Shown: positions 1-6,002 of the stretch, piece after piece
How positions within the stretch are numbered: the first letter of the stretch is position 1
How the letters are laid out: each line of letters starts with the position of its first letter
NCBI GenBank assembly: GCA_937906635.1
Contig: CALCYP010000075.1
Location: 1-8,662 of the forward strand
Source of the DNA: an uncultured bacterium
Lineage (GTDB): Bacteria > Patescibacteriota > Gracilibacteria > Absconditabacterales > Absconditicoccaceae
Reading direction: 5' to 3'
Length of the DNA: 8,662 nt
Translations under genes and position numbers: made by a program
The notes under the pieces: generated by a model
Told to the model about the DNA's origin: nothing
The model's database searches: none
What the model saw: only the letters and a program-made list of their open reading frames with translations

Positions 1-1164
1 TGATGAATTGTCATCAAATACAATCCGAGTAATATCGTGAAAAACATATCGACTGTGACAATCAAAAATAATTCATTATGATATTATCAAGACAAATATG
101 AGCGTTTTGAATTAGTGGATGCGATTTTGCAAGACGACTACTATTATCCTGAAAATATCAATAATTGACTCATGATACAAGATGCAGTAAAAGCTTATGT
201 AGATGCTATCGATGATCCTTATACTGTCTACATGGATGCCGAAGAAAACAGTGGATTCATGAATGAATTAGAATGAGAAGACCATTTCGAGTGAATTTGA
301 GCAGTAGTAAGTAAAAAAGATTATTATGTTTTGATAGAAGAAGTAATTAAGAATGCTCCTGCATACAAAGCGTGAATTAAGCCATTGGATCGTATAATCA
401 AAATCGATAATGATTATATCCAAGATTGGACTTTGGATGAAGCTGTAAAGCACATGAGATGACCTGCATGAACAAAAGTTGAAATAACATTGGAAAGAGA
501 TAGTTGAGATGATACAGAAGTCTTGAAAATAGAAGTTATCAGAGATACTATAGATATTCCGTCTGTATCGAGTGAAATATTAAATGTCTGAGAAAAGAAA
601 ATATGATATGTAGAAATTTCTACTATATGAGAGGAAACTGAAAAATTATTTAAATTAAGTATCAAAGAATTAATGGATGAATGAATTGAATGAATAATTT
701 TGGATTTGAGATGAAATTGAGGTGGATACTTAGATATTTGAGTAGAAATAGCTTCTCATTTTGTCCCAAAATGACAATTGGTAGTATCAGCAAAATATAG
801 ATGATATTCTGATACAAATTACTACTCAAAATGATATTGAGATCTGGAATGAATAAAAACAGTTGTTTTAGTTGACTGATTGACTGCAAGTGCTGGAGAA
901 ATTATTGCATTAGCATTACAAGAACAAGTTTGAGCGACATTACTTTGAACAACGACTTTTTGAAAATGATCTATTCAAACAATTTATCCGTTCCAGGATT
1001 GAGATAGTATAAAATATACTGTTTGAGCTCGATATCCACCAAGCGAAATTGGTATAAATGGAATTTGAGTATCGCCAGATGTTATCGTAGAATTTGATGC
1101 TGAAGCATACATCAATGATGATATCGATAATCAGCTCGAAGAAGCAAAAAATTTATTTAATTAA
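1..1164 (+). CDS. ctpA: C-terminal processing peptidase (S41A family), 5' truncated by window edge
   Basis: A serine endopeptidase of the CtpA/Prc family, which usually acts outside the membrane on the C-termini of envelope proteins. Only TGA=Gly reading gives an open frame; 387 codons are visible and the start lies left of the window, so any signal anchor is not seen. A PDZ domain covers about visible residues 95-170 (GIGAVV, later AGIKPLDRI). The core holds LDLRGNGGG at about 234-242. The Ser-Lys-Gln catalytic set is visible: Ser297 in TASAGE (889-891), Lys322 in FGKGSIQ (964-966) and Gln326 (976-978). The Ser-Lys spacing of 25 and Lys-Gln spacing of 4 match E. coli Prc (S452, K477, Q481). 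About 32 of 38 glycines are TGA. It stops with TAA 12 nt before the ferredoxin ATG, so the two probably share a transcript. Family assignment is firm; the exact paralogue is not. Confidence 0.93.
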
Positions 1165-1176
1165 TATATAAGTAAT

Positions 1177-1488
1177 ATGATTAAAATTACCGTACAAAAG
1201 ACAGACTGAACAGACTTAGGTTCATTTGATGCTAAAAAATGAGAGACAATAATGGCTTTAGCACAGGCAAGCAATGTTGAAATTCCATTTTCTTGTGGAG
1301 CTTGAGCTTGTGGTTTGTGTTTGTGTTATATCGTAAAAGGATGAGAATACATAAATAAAGCATACACTACTCCATCGTTTATGGAATTGGATGAAGATCA
1401 AGTTTTGACTTGTATCGCTGCCGTAAAAGATGAATGTTTTGATGATGAAAATGCAAATATTGAAATAGTATTAAAAAGAGCTTATTAA
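1177..1488 (+). CDS. 2Fe-2S ferredoxin (plant/adrenodoxin-type fold)
   Basis: A 103-aa electron carrier, the usual length for a single-domain [2Fe-2S] ferredoxin. Three cluster cysteines lie in CGAGACGLC (C-x4-C-x2-C), followed by one extra Cys, and the fourth ligand lies downstream in VLTCIA. Four of eight glycines are TGA, including one inside the cluster loop, so the gene is only readable in code 25. The ATG at 1177 is the first start after the peptidase stop and gives the expected N-terminal beta strand MIKITVQK. No strong Shine-Dalgarno is seen, only an A/T-rich spacer. It probably sits in an operon with the upstream peptidase. The redox partner cannot be told from the window. Confidence 0.93.
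1460..1488 (+). promoter_or_regulatory. Candidate sigma-70 promoter inside the ferredoxin 3' end
   Basis: TTGAAA (1460-1465), a 17-nt spacer, then TATTAA (1483-1488). The predicted start is about 1494-1496, exactly where the GC-rich block begins. The -10 matches TATAAT at only four of six positions and the genome is AT-rich, so a chance match is possible. The coincidence with the block edge is the main argument. Confidence 0.35.
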
Positions 1489-1494
1489 TTTTAA

Positions 1495-1733
1495 GATGTC
1501 CCCCTTTTTACCGTGCCCGGGCTCAAGCGAAGCGGTCCCGTCTTCAGTCAAAGACACTCGATCTATCGGTGCGGGATCAGCAGGGAAGGGGGTGTCGGCA
1601 AAGCCGAGGGGTCCCGCTTTAGCGTGGCTCACCCCTTCGCGACTAAAAGAAGTCCCTCCCGGTCCCGTCCCGGGTCGAGGACTCTCGGCAAGCCGGAGGA
1701 TCCATCGGGAGGGAGCTCCTTTAAAAAGGAGCA
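1495..1733 (+). ncRNA. GC-rich structured element, candidate orphan ncRNA or sigma-gene leader
   Basis: By hand count 147 of 240 bases (1501-1740) are G or C, about 61%, against roughly 15-40% on both sides. Several helices can be drawn: a 9-bp perfect pair 1653-1661/1706-1714 (extendable by one G-U); 1589-1594/1630-1635; 1534-1540/1572-1578; hairpins 1540-1555, 1595-1607 and 1715-1732; and a possible closing pair 1503-1510/1722-1729. GGTCCCG occurs three times (1534, 1610, 1661) and TCGGCAA-type loops twice (1595, 1685). I do not recognise tRNA, 5S, SRP, tmRNA, RNase P or a named riboswitch. High-GC islands in AT-rich genomes are often structured RNAs; that is general knowledge, and the identity here is inference. 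It could instead be a mobile inverted-repeat element. Strand is assumed from the flanking genes. Confidence 0.5.
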
Positions 1734-1761
1734 CAACCTATTATCAATTAAATCTTGAGAT

Positions 1762-2322
1762 TTGGATTTTGAAAAAGAATTTATAGAAAAACTAATAAAA
1801 AAGGATCAAAACGCTTTCAATGAATTTTATTTAAAGACAGTTGATCTATTTTCTCGTTATTTGAATACGAATTATTTTTTGGAAAGTTCAGAAATCGAGG
1901 ATATTTTGGCTGATTTTTATGTAAAATGGCGAGATGTATGTGATAAGTACAAATTTGAGCAGTCGTTTTCTGCCTATGTTTGGACTATTTTCAAAAATTT
2001 ATTGAAAGATAATTTTAAAAAGCATAAAGATATACCTTTTACAAGCATATCTTCCTGAAGTGATGAAAATGAAAGTTTTGAAGACACTTTACAAGATGAT
2101 TTGGATATTATTGATTTTTTGGAAGAAGAATTTCAATTCAAGCAAATAGAGGAAGCCATGCATGGACTTGACTCTGACAGTAGAGAATTGATTTATTTGA
2201 AATTCGTGGAGTGAAAAGATAATAATGAAATCTCTGAAATTTTTTGATTATCTGTGGATAATATTAGACAAAAAATTTTTAGAGCTTTAAAAAAATTAAA
2301 AGAAATTTTAAAACAACAGTAA
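1762..2322 (+). CDS. RNA polymerase sigma-70 family sigma factor (ECF-like, regions 2 and 4 only)
   Basis: A 186-aa two-domain sigma factor that would direct RNA polymerase to a subset of promoters. Residues about 12-85 look like region 2 (NAFNEFYLKTVDLFSRYL, EIEDILADFYVKW, FSAYVWTIFKNLLKDNFKK). Residues about 127-184 are region 4 with the helix-turn-helix (LIYLKFVEGKDNNEISEIFGLSVDNIRQKIFRAL split over 2197-2280). Three TGA codons fall on Gly99, Gly151 and Gly162; with standard stops the protein would end at 2058. The start is uncertain: TTG at 1762 is the only usual start codon close to the domain, and the frame stays open upstream through the GC-rich block. An AAGGAG lies at 1726-1731, about 30 nt from the TTG and too far for a normal ribosome site. 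No anti-sigma gene is visible nearby. Target promoters are unknown. Confidence 0.85.
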
Positions 2323-2430
2323 TGAAAAAATGTGATAGAATCGCAATTTATTTTTGTTTTTCTTATTATGACGACAAATAATATTTATAAAATGTCAATA
2401 ACTACTTTTTAGATTTGTATTGCTTATAAT

Positions 2431-2463
2431 GTAGAAATCATAGTATATAACTGATTTTTCTAC
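2431..2463 (+). repeat. Imperfect inverted repeat with upstream TATAAT
   Basis: GTAGAAATCA (2431-2440) can pair with the TGATTTTTCTAC ending at 2463 if two Ts bulge, leaving a loop of about 11 nt. TATAAT sits directly before it (2425-2430), but no good -35 is seen. It lies in the 261-nt gap between the sigma and HU genes and could belong to an extra HU promoter or a short transcript. No function is claimed. Confidence 0.25.
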
Positions 2464-2509
2464 GACAGCAACAAAAAATGAAATAATGTAAAAAAAAGTT
2501 AAAAAAATA

Positions 2510-2540
2510 TTGAAATTAGTAAAAAATAACCTAGTATAAT
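2510..2540 (+). promoter_or_regulatory. Promoter of the HU gene
   Basis: TTGAAA (2510-2515) and a perfect TATAAT (2535-2540), spaced 19 nt, a little longer than the ideal 17. The predicted start is near 2547, giving a leader of about 37 nt to the HU ATG. The surroundings are A/T-rich. Confidence 0.55.
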
Positions 2541-2571
2541 CATTGTACATAAGTACTTGTTTTATATATTA

Positions 2572-2583
2572 AATTGTACAATT
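2572..2583. promoter_or_regulatory. Perfect 12-bp palindrome abutting the HU start codon
   Basis: AATTGTACAATT ends one base before the ATG at 2584. ATTGTACA is also found at 2542-2549, over the predicted transcription start. The upstream copy can also pair with 2575-2582 to form an 8-bp stem in the mRNA leader. This fits an operator for a dimeric regulator (possibly autoregulation) or a leader hairpin in place of a Shine-Dalgarno. Only the symmetry is seen; the role is inferred. Confidence 0.4.
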
Positions 2584-2859
2584 ATGACAAAAACTGCTCT
2601 TATCGCACAATTAGCTGAAGAATTAGGAGTTTCTAAAAAATTAGCAGCTGAATTGGTAAACACTTTTATCGACACTGTAATAGCTGGTGTTAAAAAACAA
2701 GGAGAAGTTAGAATCCAAGGATTCGGAACTTTCAAATCTTCAAAGAGAAAAGCTAGAGAAGGAGTTAATCCTCAAAACCCATCTCAAAAGATCAAAATCC
2801 CTGCAATGAACGTTGTTACATTCAAAGCTGGATCTGATTTCAAAGCTGCTGTTAAATAA
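2584..2859 (+). CDS. hup: HU-family DNA-binding protein
   Basis: A 91-aa nucleoid protein, the standard HU/IHF length, which binds and bends DNA as a dimer. The N-terminal helices MTKTALIAQLAEELGVSKK lead to the signature GEVRIQGFGTFKSSKRKARE (about residues 39-58), and the arm carries NPQNPSQKIKIPAMNVVTFKAG, including the conserved Pro at the arm tip. The ATG at 2584 is chosen over an upstream in-frame ATG-like start at 2557, because MTK begins the conserved helix and the upstream stretch overlaps the leader palindrome. All seven glycines use GGA or GGT and none TGA, unlike neighbouring genes, which fits codon selection in a very highly expressed gene. It has its own promoter and is followed at once by a strong terminator, so it is monocistronic. 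Confidence 0.95.
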   Translation: MTKTALIAQLAEELGVSKKLAAELVNTFIDTVIAGVKKQGEVRIQGFGTFKSSKRKAREGVNPQNPSQKIKIPAMNVVTFKAGSDFKAAVK

Positions 2860-2885
2860 TAGCAAACTTAAAATTGAGAAATATG

Positions 2886-2914
2886 AAAAAAGCTCCAATT
2901 ATGGAGCTTTTTTT
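2886..2914. terminator. Bidirectional intrinsic terminator between convergent genes
   Basis: The stem AAAAAGCTCCA (2887-2897) pairs with TGGAGCTTTTT (2902-2912) around an ATTA loop. It has a T run on the plus side and an A run on the other, so it can end the HU transcript and also the minus-strand transcript that stops at 2932. Confidence 0.85.
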
Positions 2915-2931
2915 GTTGTTTCTATTTTCTA

Positions 2932-3492
2932 TTATCTACCGGCTTTAATTTTTGCTATCGCTTGTCTAACTTGTACTCTGTCTTTTTCTTTTTCATCTTC
3001 TGGTAGTTTTGCATATTCTTGTGCTAAGGTTGGATTTCCATAGTCTTTATCAAATACCCAAGTGTTTCTTTCCAACCATTTTTCATGTACAACAGCTGCC
3101 ATTTCATCAATCATTTCGTCTGTAATCTCTTCTCAAGCGATTACTTTATCGAAAACTAAATCAATTGCCACTTTTGCAGCTTCCAAATTTTCATACTTCC
3201 AGTTACTTGGTAATTCTGCAAATGGTGTATTAGCGATATCAACATCATCTGTTCCATGTCTTTCTGTCCATTCTGCATCTTTTGATTTCTTCATTCTTGG
3301 TTCGTAAGTTCAATCTTCCTTTAATCTAGTCTTTCTCCATTCTTCATGTAAATCTGATCACATACTTTCAGCAAAATAAGCTTTTGCCATTTCCTCTGAT
3401 TCAAACATGACTCAAATTCTTTCAGATACTTCTTGTCTTTGGTTTTTTTGTAAATCCAAACCATCAGGATTGTTTCTTAATGTTTCTGTCAT
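2932..3492 (-). CDS. Tandem RyR-domain protein
   Basis: A 186-aa soluble acidic protein with no signal or membrane segment. Residues about 124-183 fit the bacterial RyR (ryanodine-receptor repeat) pattern: VHEKWLERNTWVFDKDYG, then EYAKLPEDEKEKDR and a closing helix. Residues about 38-112 form a second, related unit: LHEEWRKTRLKEDGTYEPR, KDAEWTERHGTDDVDIANT, FAELPSNW and a helix ENLEAAKVAVDLV. RyR domains occur in bacterial and phage proteins, where the ligand is mostly unknown; the name does not imply a calcium channel. Four of eight glycines are TGA, so only the last 60 residues would be seen with standard stops. The ATG at 3492 sits 10 nt from a conserved AT-rich box (3503-3519). It is probably co-transcribed with the gene ending at 3567 (74-nt gap) and ends at the shared terminator 2886-2914. 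Confidence 0.8.
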
Positions 3493-3502
3493 TTTGGTAT
3501 AT

Positions 3503-3519
3503 GTAATAATATAAATAGC
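3503..3519 (-). promoter_or_regulatory. AT-rich start-proximal box (copy 1)
   Basis: On the gene strand this reads GCTATTTATATTATTAC, 10 nt before the ATG. The same 17 bp recur exactly at 5632-5648, also about 11 nt before an ATG, with a near copy at 4099-4114. It could be a -10 element giving a very short leader or a translation-initiation element; the sequence does not decide. Confidence 0.4.
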
Positions 3520-3566
3520 TTTTAAAATTTTTTATTACCTCTTTTAAATATAATTTTATATGTTTG

Positions 3567-4088
3567 TTAATCTTGATAAAAAAGTCCGCGAGGTCCTCAA
3601 ATTGTCCGATATTTTCCTATTTGAAACATTGATCAAAATATATATCTATATACTCTGACTCATTTCCTATTTTCTCTAATAAAATCATACATTTTATTGA
3701 TTGCTAAGAATCCTTTTACATCTCACTCATCAAGTTCTTCAGCATCCATACTTCATGATTCACGAATTCACCTAACAAATTCCATCATTTTACCACGAAG
3801 TAATATGATGAATTTATCCAGATCTTCTTGAGGTAAGGACAATATAAACTCTTTTTCAGAATCTGTTAAATTTTCGTTTGACGCTGTTTTTTCTACAAGG
3901 TAATCAATTCTTGCTGTTTGTTCGTTTTCAATATCTCAATTTTTCAATACTTTTGCAAGTTGATGCCTAGCCATTGAATAAGATATAGGCCTTAATCAAA
4001 TTTTTGATTCTGGACTTTCATTTTTGATTTTTCTAAATTTTTTTTCTACAATTTTTGATTCAATTTTGTTTAAAATGTTTTTTGTCAT
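3567..4088 (-). CDS. Hypothetical protein, 173 aa
   Basis: I do not recognise a family. With TGA=Gly the frame is open from ATG 4088 to TAA 3567; several in-frame TGAs break it otherwise. The N-terminal 25 residues are strongly basic (MTKNILNKIE, VEKKFRKIK). The middle (about 55-110) is helical and charged, with TDSEKEFILSLPQEDLDKFI. The C-terminal third holds an acidic patch (MDAEELDEGD, about 114-123) and then a basic Gly-rich tail ending GGPRGLFYQD. There is no signal peptide or membrane segment. It has a triple-box promoter upstream (4135-4180), a further TTGACA promoter at 4292-4319, and probably shares its mRNA with the RyR gene. Mixed helical charge would suit a nucleic-acid or protein partner, but this is a guess. 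Confidence 0.75.
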
Positions 4089-4134
4089 TTTTATATTAGT
4101 AAGAATATAAAAGCATATTTTATTTTGTATTGTG

Positions 4135-4180
4135 ATTATACATCTTTAACTTATGAAAAATATTGAAAAAATTGTGAAAA
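4135..4180 (-). promoter_or_regulatory. Triple TTTTCA-box promoter, copy A (upstream of the 173-aa gene)
   Basis: On the plus strand TGAAAA occurs at 4154, 4164 and 4175, spaced 10 and 11 bp. The gene-strand -10 TATAAT is at 4135-4140, 13 bp from the proximal box. The leader to the ATG at 4088 would be about 40 nt. The same layout is found at three other genes in this window. Confidence 0.6.
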
Positions 4181-4291
4181 CTATTTATCAGTAGTTGGAT
4201 ATCATAATTCTTCAATAATTTTTAATTTTGTATTTTAATTATAACATTCATTTTTTTAAAATTGCAATATAAATTTGTTTACACGATATAC

Positions 4292-4319
4292 ATTATATAT
4301 AAAATTTTTATTTTGTCAA
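4292..4319 (-). promoter_or_regulatory. Consensus sigma-70 promoter
   Basis: Gene-strand TTGACA (4314-4319), a 16-nt spacer and TATAAT (4292-4297) match the consensus completely. It lies just past the asnA stop and fires leftward, giving a leader of about 195 nt to the ATG at 4088, with the copy-A promoter inside it. The bases around the -35 closely resemble those at 8569-8574. Confidence 0.65.
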
Positions 4320-4334
4320 ATTTTTGGAGAGATT

Positions 4335-4961
4335 TTACAGCAAATCTATTTTTCAGAGTCCTATAATGGTTTTTTCTTCTCGACTAGATGCTTGTACTTC
4401 CGCAATATGGTATGTTCATAATACAAACATTATCAATCTTGTCATTCATATTCATCATCAAATTGAATATGGTAATTCCTTTTTCAAGATGCTTTGATGA
4501 TAAGGTAATTTCAATTTTTCTAGTTTTCAAGATTTCTTCAATTGTTCTACTAATGATTTTTCTGATACACGGATTCACATAGAGCTAAGTTCGATTATTC
4601 TATCAAATTTTTCATCATACATTATCCAGTCTCAATCCAAGCTTCGATCATCGTAATCAGGACTCCTCTTTCCATGTACTACCCCACTCTTTAATTTATC
4701 TCAGATTCAAATAATAAATACTGCTTTATATTCCTTAGCTATCAAGTATTCTCTTTTTTCTGGTGTCTCATCAGGGTATCTATCTTCTAATTCTTGACTC
4801 GTGATAAAGGTAATTTCTCTTGGTAAGTCTCTCATCGTTTGTGGGTATAATTTTGATATTTTTTTACTTGTTTCCAGGAAACCTTTGTAGATACTTTTTA
4901 CTGTCTTTTTCAAATACTGCAATGTCCTATCTTCTGCTGTGATTGACCTTTTCTCGGTCAT
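4335..4961 (-). CDS. asnA: Aspartate--ammonia ligase (asparagine synthetase A), C-terminal part after a frameshift
   Basis: This frame carries about two thirds of AsnA, which makes asparagine from aspartate, ammonia and ATP (releasing AMP and PPi) on a class II aminoacyl-tRNA-synthetase fold. Family landmarks in order: FITSQELEDRYPDETPEKREY, AKEYKAVFIIGIGDKL, SPDYDDR, LDGDWIMYD, ELSSMGIRVSE, PYSIGGGIGMTRL and HIAEVQAS. Glycines in the IGGGIG loop are TGA, so code 25 is needed to pass 4707. The ATG at 4961 begins inside the AsnA fold, overlaps the N-terminal frame by 35 nt, and is unlikely to be a natural start. It is read +1 relative to the upstream frame. Together the parts give about 324 aa, the normal AsnA size (E. 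coli 330). It ends at TAA 4335, just before a strong promoter. Confidence 0.9.
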
Positions 4962-5310
4962 ACTGCTCTACATACATAGAATGAAGTGGATCCACAATTT
5001 CGTCTTTTCTGATAGCCTTCATTTCAGTATACAATCACTTTCATATAGGAAATCAGTATTTTCCCAAAACCATCCTTTTCCGTTTTGCAAGTGAATGTAC
5101 AATTTCAAATCTCTCTCAAGATTTTTCAAAAGATACTCATTTTTCTGTACCACTTAAATCATCTTGTAATCAAGTGTCTGACCTAACAAACAAAGGAGCT
5201 CAAACCTTGATTAGATCTAATTCTTTTTCAAAGATTTTTTCAAATGTCTCTTTTGTTTCGGAAATCGCTGTAAGCTTTTCCATATACGTCATTTTTTTAT
5301 CTTTTTTCAT
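4927..5310 (-). CDS. asnA: Aspartate--ammonia ligase, N-terminal part ending at a premature TAG
   Basis: This frame supplies the AsnA N-terminus: LDLIKVGAPLFV, TGLQDDLSGTEKGVSFE, FEIVHSLAKRKR, GLYTEMKAIRKDE and DPLHSMYVEQYDRE. Several in-frame TGAs are glycines (for example in TGLQDDLSG). After EQYDREK it leaves the family pattern and stops at TAG 4927. Removing one A from the gene-strand AAAA run (plus-strand TTTT, 4949-4952) joins DRE to RSITAEDRTLQYLKKTV, which aligns residue for residue with AsnA. The start is ATG 5310, or possibly 5292 (MTYMEKL), since both fit the family's short N-terminus. A copy-B triple-box promoter lies upstream. The break is a true pseudogene lesion, a recoding site or a sequencing error; the window cannot tell. 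Confidence 0.88.
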
Positions 5311-5352
5311 ATTAATGGGATTAGTAATTAAATAATCTTTTTTACTATCATA

Positions 5353-5398
5353 ATTCTAAATAATATCATTGTGAAAAATATAGAAAAATTTATGAAAA
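5353..5398 (-). promoter_or_regulatory. Triple TTTTCA-box promoter, copy B (upstream of asnA)
   Basis: Plus-strand boxes lie at 5372 (TGAAAA), 5382 (AGAAAA) and 5393 (TGAAAA), spaced 10 and 11. The gene-strand -10 TAGAAT is at 5353-5358, 13 bp from the proximal box. The expected leader to ATG 5310 is about 35 nt. Confidence 0.6.
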
Positions 5399-5401
5399 AG
5401 A

Positions 5402-5428
5402 AAGAATCCCTCAAATTGAGGGATTCTA
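5402..5428 (-). terminator. Intrinsic terminator of the 5905-5429 transcript
   Basis: On the gene strand AGAATCCCTC pairs with GAGGGATTCT (10-bp stem, short A/T loop), followed by TTTCTTTTTC. It starts directly after the TAG of the 63-aa gene and lies against the distal box of the asnA promoter. Confidence 0.75.
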
Positions 5429-5620
5429 CTACCAACTCCATTTACAATCTAACCACTCATCTCGATATTCTTCTGGAATCTCAGTTTGATTTGATGTTTT
5501 TTTTGATGTTAATGTAAGTAGTAATAAGCACTTAACATACTTTTTCTTTAAATCTTCAACAGATACTGTTTCTTCGCCGCCTGATTCCATAGGCTCTCAT
5601 AAAGACTTTTTTCCTTTCAT
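5429..5620 (-). CDS. Hypothetical protein, 63 aa
   Basis: Start ATG 5620, stop TAG 5429. The sequence starts MKGKKSLGEPMESGGEETVS, continues with a basic helix DLKKKYVKCLLLLTLTSKK, and ends DEWLDCKWSW with two Cys in the protein and a Trp-rich tail. One glycine is TGA. I recognise no family. Support comes from its context: 33 nt behind the small membrane protein gene, a start-proximal box (5632-5648) identical to that of the RyR gene, and a strong terminator right after the stop. The CLLLLTL segment is too short and too flanked by lysines to be called a membrane helix with confidence. Confidence 0.6.
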
Positions 5621-5631
5621 TTTTCTATTTG

Positions 5632-5648
5632 GTAATAATATAAATAGC
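5632..5648 (-). promoter_or_regulatory. AT-rich start-proximal box (copy 2)
   Basis: Gene-strand GCTATTTATATTATTAC, identical over 17 bp to 3503-3519 and at nearly the same distance (11 nt) from its start codon. It overlaps the end region of the upstream gene (stop at 5654) with only a few bases between. Confidence 0.4.
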
Positions 5649-5653
5649 CGTTT

Positions 5654-5905
5654 TTAAACTAATTCTTTTAATTTCCCGTCATCAATAAGCAGCACAATAA
5701 TTCAAATTATTAAACAGACCATATCACTTAAAAGTAAGTTATCTGGGAAGATATATGTATCGCATAAATCCCAAATAGCTCTCCAAATCATAATCACACT
5801 TGCACAACTTATCAACATATTCAAGTTTGAATTACTATCATTTCTAAACTTTTTCAATAACCGTTTGTCTCTCTCCTTTTTTTTCTTTTTTCATGTTTTT
5901 TTCAT
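5654..5905 (-). CDS. Small two-helix membrane protein, 83 aa
   Basis: A very basic N-terminus (MKKTGKKKKK, ERDKRLLKKF) is followed by two probable membrane helices, about residues 29-46 (NMLISCASVIMIWRAIWDL) and 60-75 (MVCLIIGIIVLLI). Between them is the short loop CDTYIFPDNLLLSD, and the protein ends DDGKLKELV. Small proteins with a YIFP-type loop between two helices are common in bacteria; I cannot name the family. Two glycines are TGA and one is GGG. The ATG at 5905 is chosen because it precedes the lysine cluster and lies about 40 nt from the copy-C -10. The cytoplasmic side is probably the lysine-rich end. It is likely co-transcribed with the 63-aa gene. Confidence 0.72.
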
Positions 5906-5952
5906 TTTGATATTTTTAATTTTCTAAAATCATATTTTTATTGTTCTATTAT

Positions 5953-5998
5953 ATTATAAACATAGGTATCGTGAAAAATATTCCAAATTTTGTGAATT
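5953..5998 (-). promoter_or_regulatory. Triple TTTTCA-box promoter, copy C (upstream of the 83-aa membrane protein)
   Basis: Plus-strand boxes lie at 5972 (TGAAAA), 5982 (TCCAAA, degenerate) and 5993 (TGAATT, degenerate), with the same 10/11 spacing. The -10 TATAAT on the gene strand is at 5953-5958, again 13 bp from the proximal box. Confidence 0.5.
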
Positions 5999-6002
5999 TT
6001 TT

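Noticed and set aside
1715..1732. GCTCCTT/AAGGAGC hairpin as a terminator
   Set aside because: No T run follows on either strand; it fits better as part of the structured block.
1471..1786. Open frames of 81-96 codons on both strands over the GC-rich block
   Set aside because: Several frames are open at once because GC-rich DNA lacks stops. Codon use (GGN glycine, Pro/Arg/Ser-rich) is unlike the genome and no protein motif is visible.
2322..2381. 19-codon ORF overlapping the sigma stop (TAATG)
   Set aside because: Too short, no motif, no ribosome site; chance overlaps of this kind are common in AT-rich DNA.
3062..3307. Plus-strand 81-codon ORF
   Set aside because: It is a shadow of the RyR-domain gene, which has clear domain motifs on the minus strand.
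3503..3519. TATAAATA on the plus strand, like a T4 late promoter
   Set aside because: It points away from the adjacent genes; the conserved 17-bp box reads sensibly only on the gene strand, and no phage structural genes are present.
4388..4582. Plus- and minus-strand 64-codon ORFs within asnA
   Set aside because: Antisense or out-of-frame shadows of the AsnA C-terminal coding sequence.
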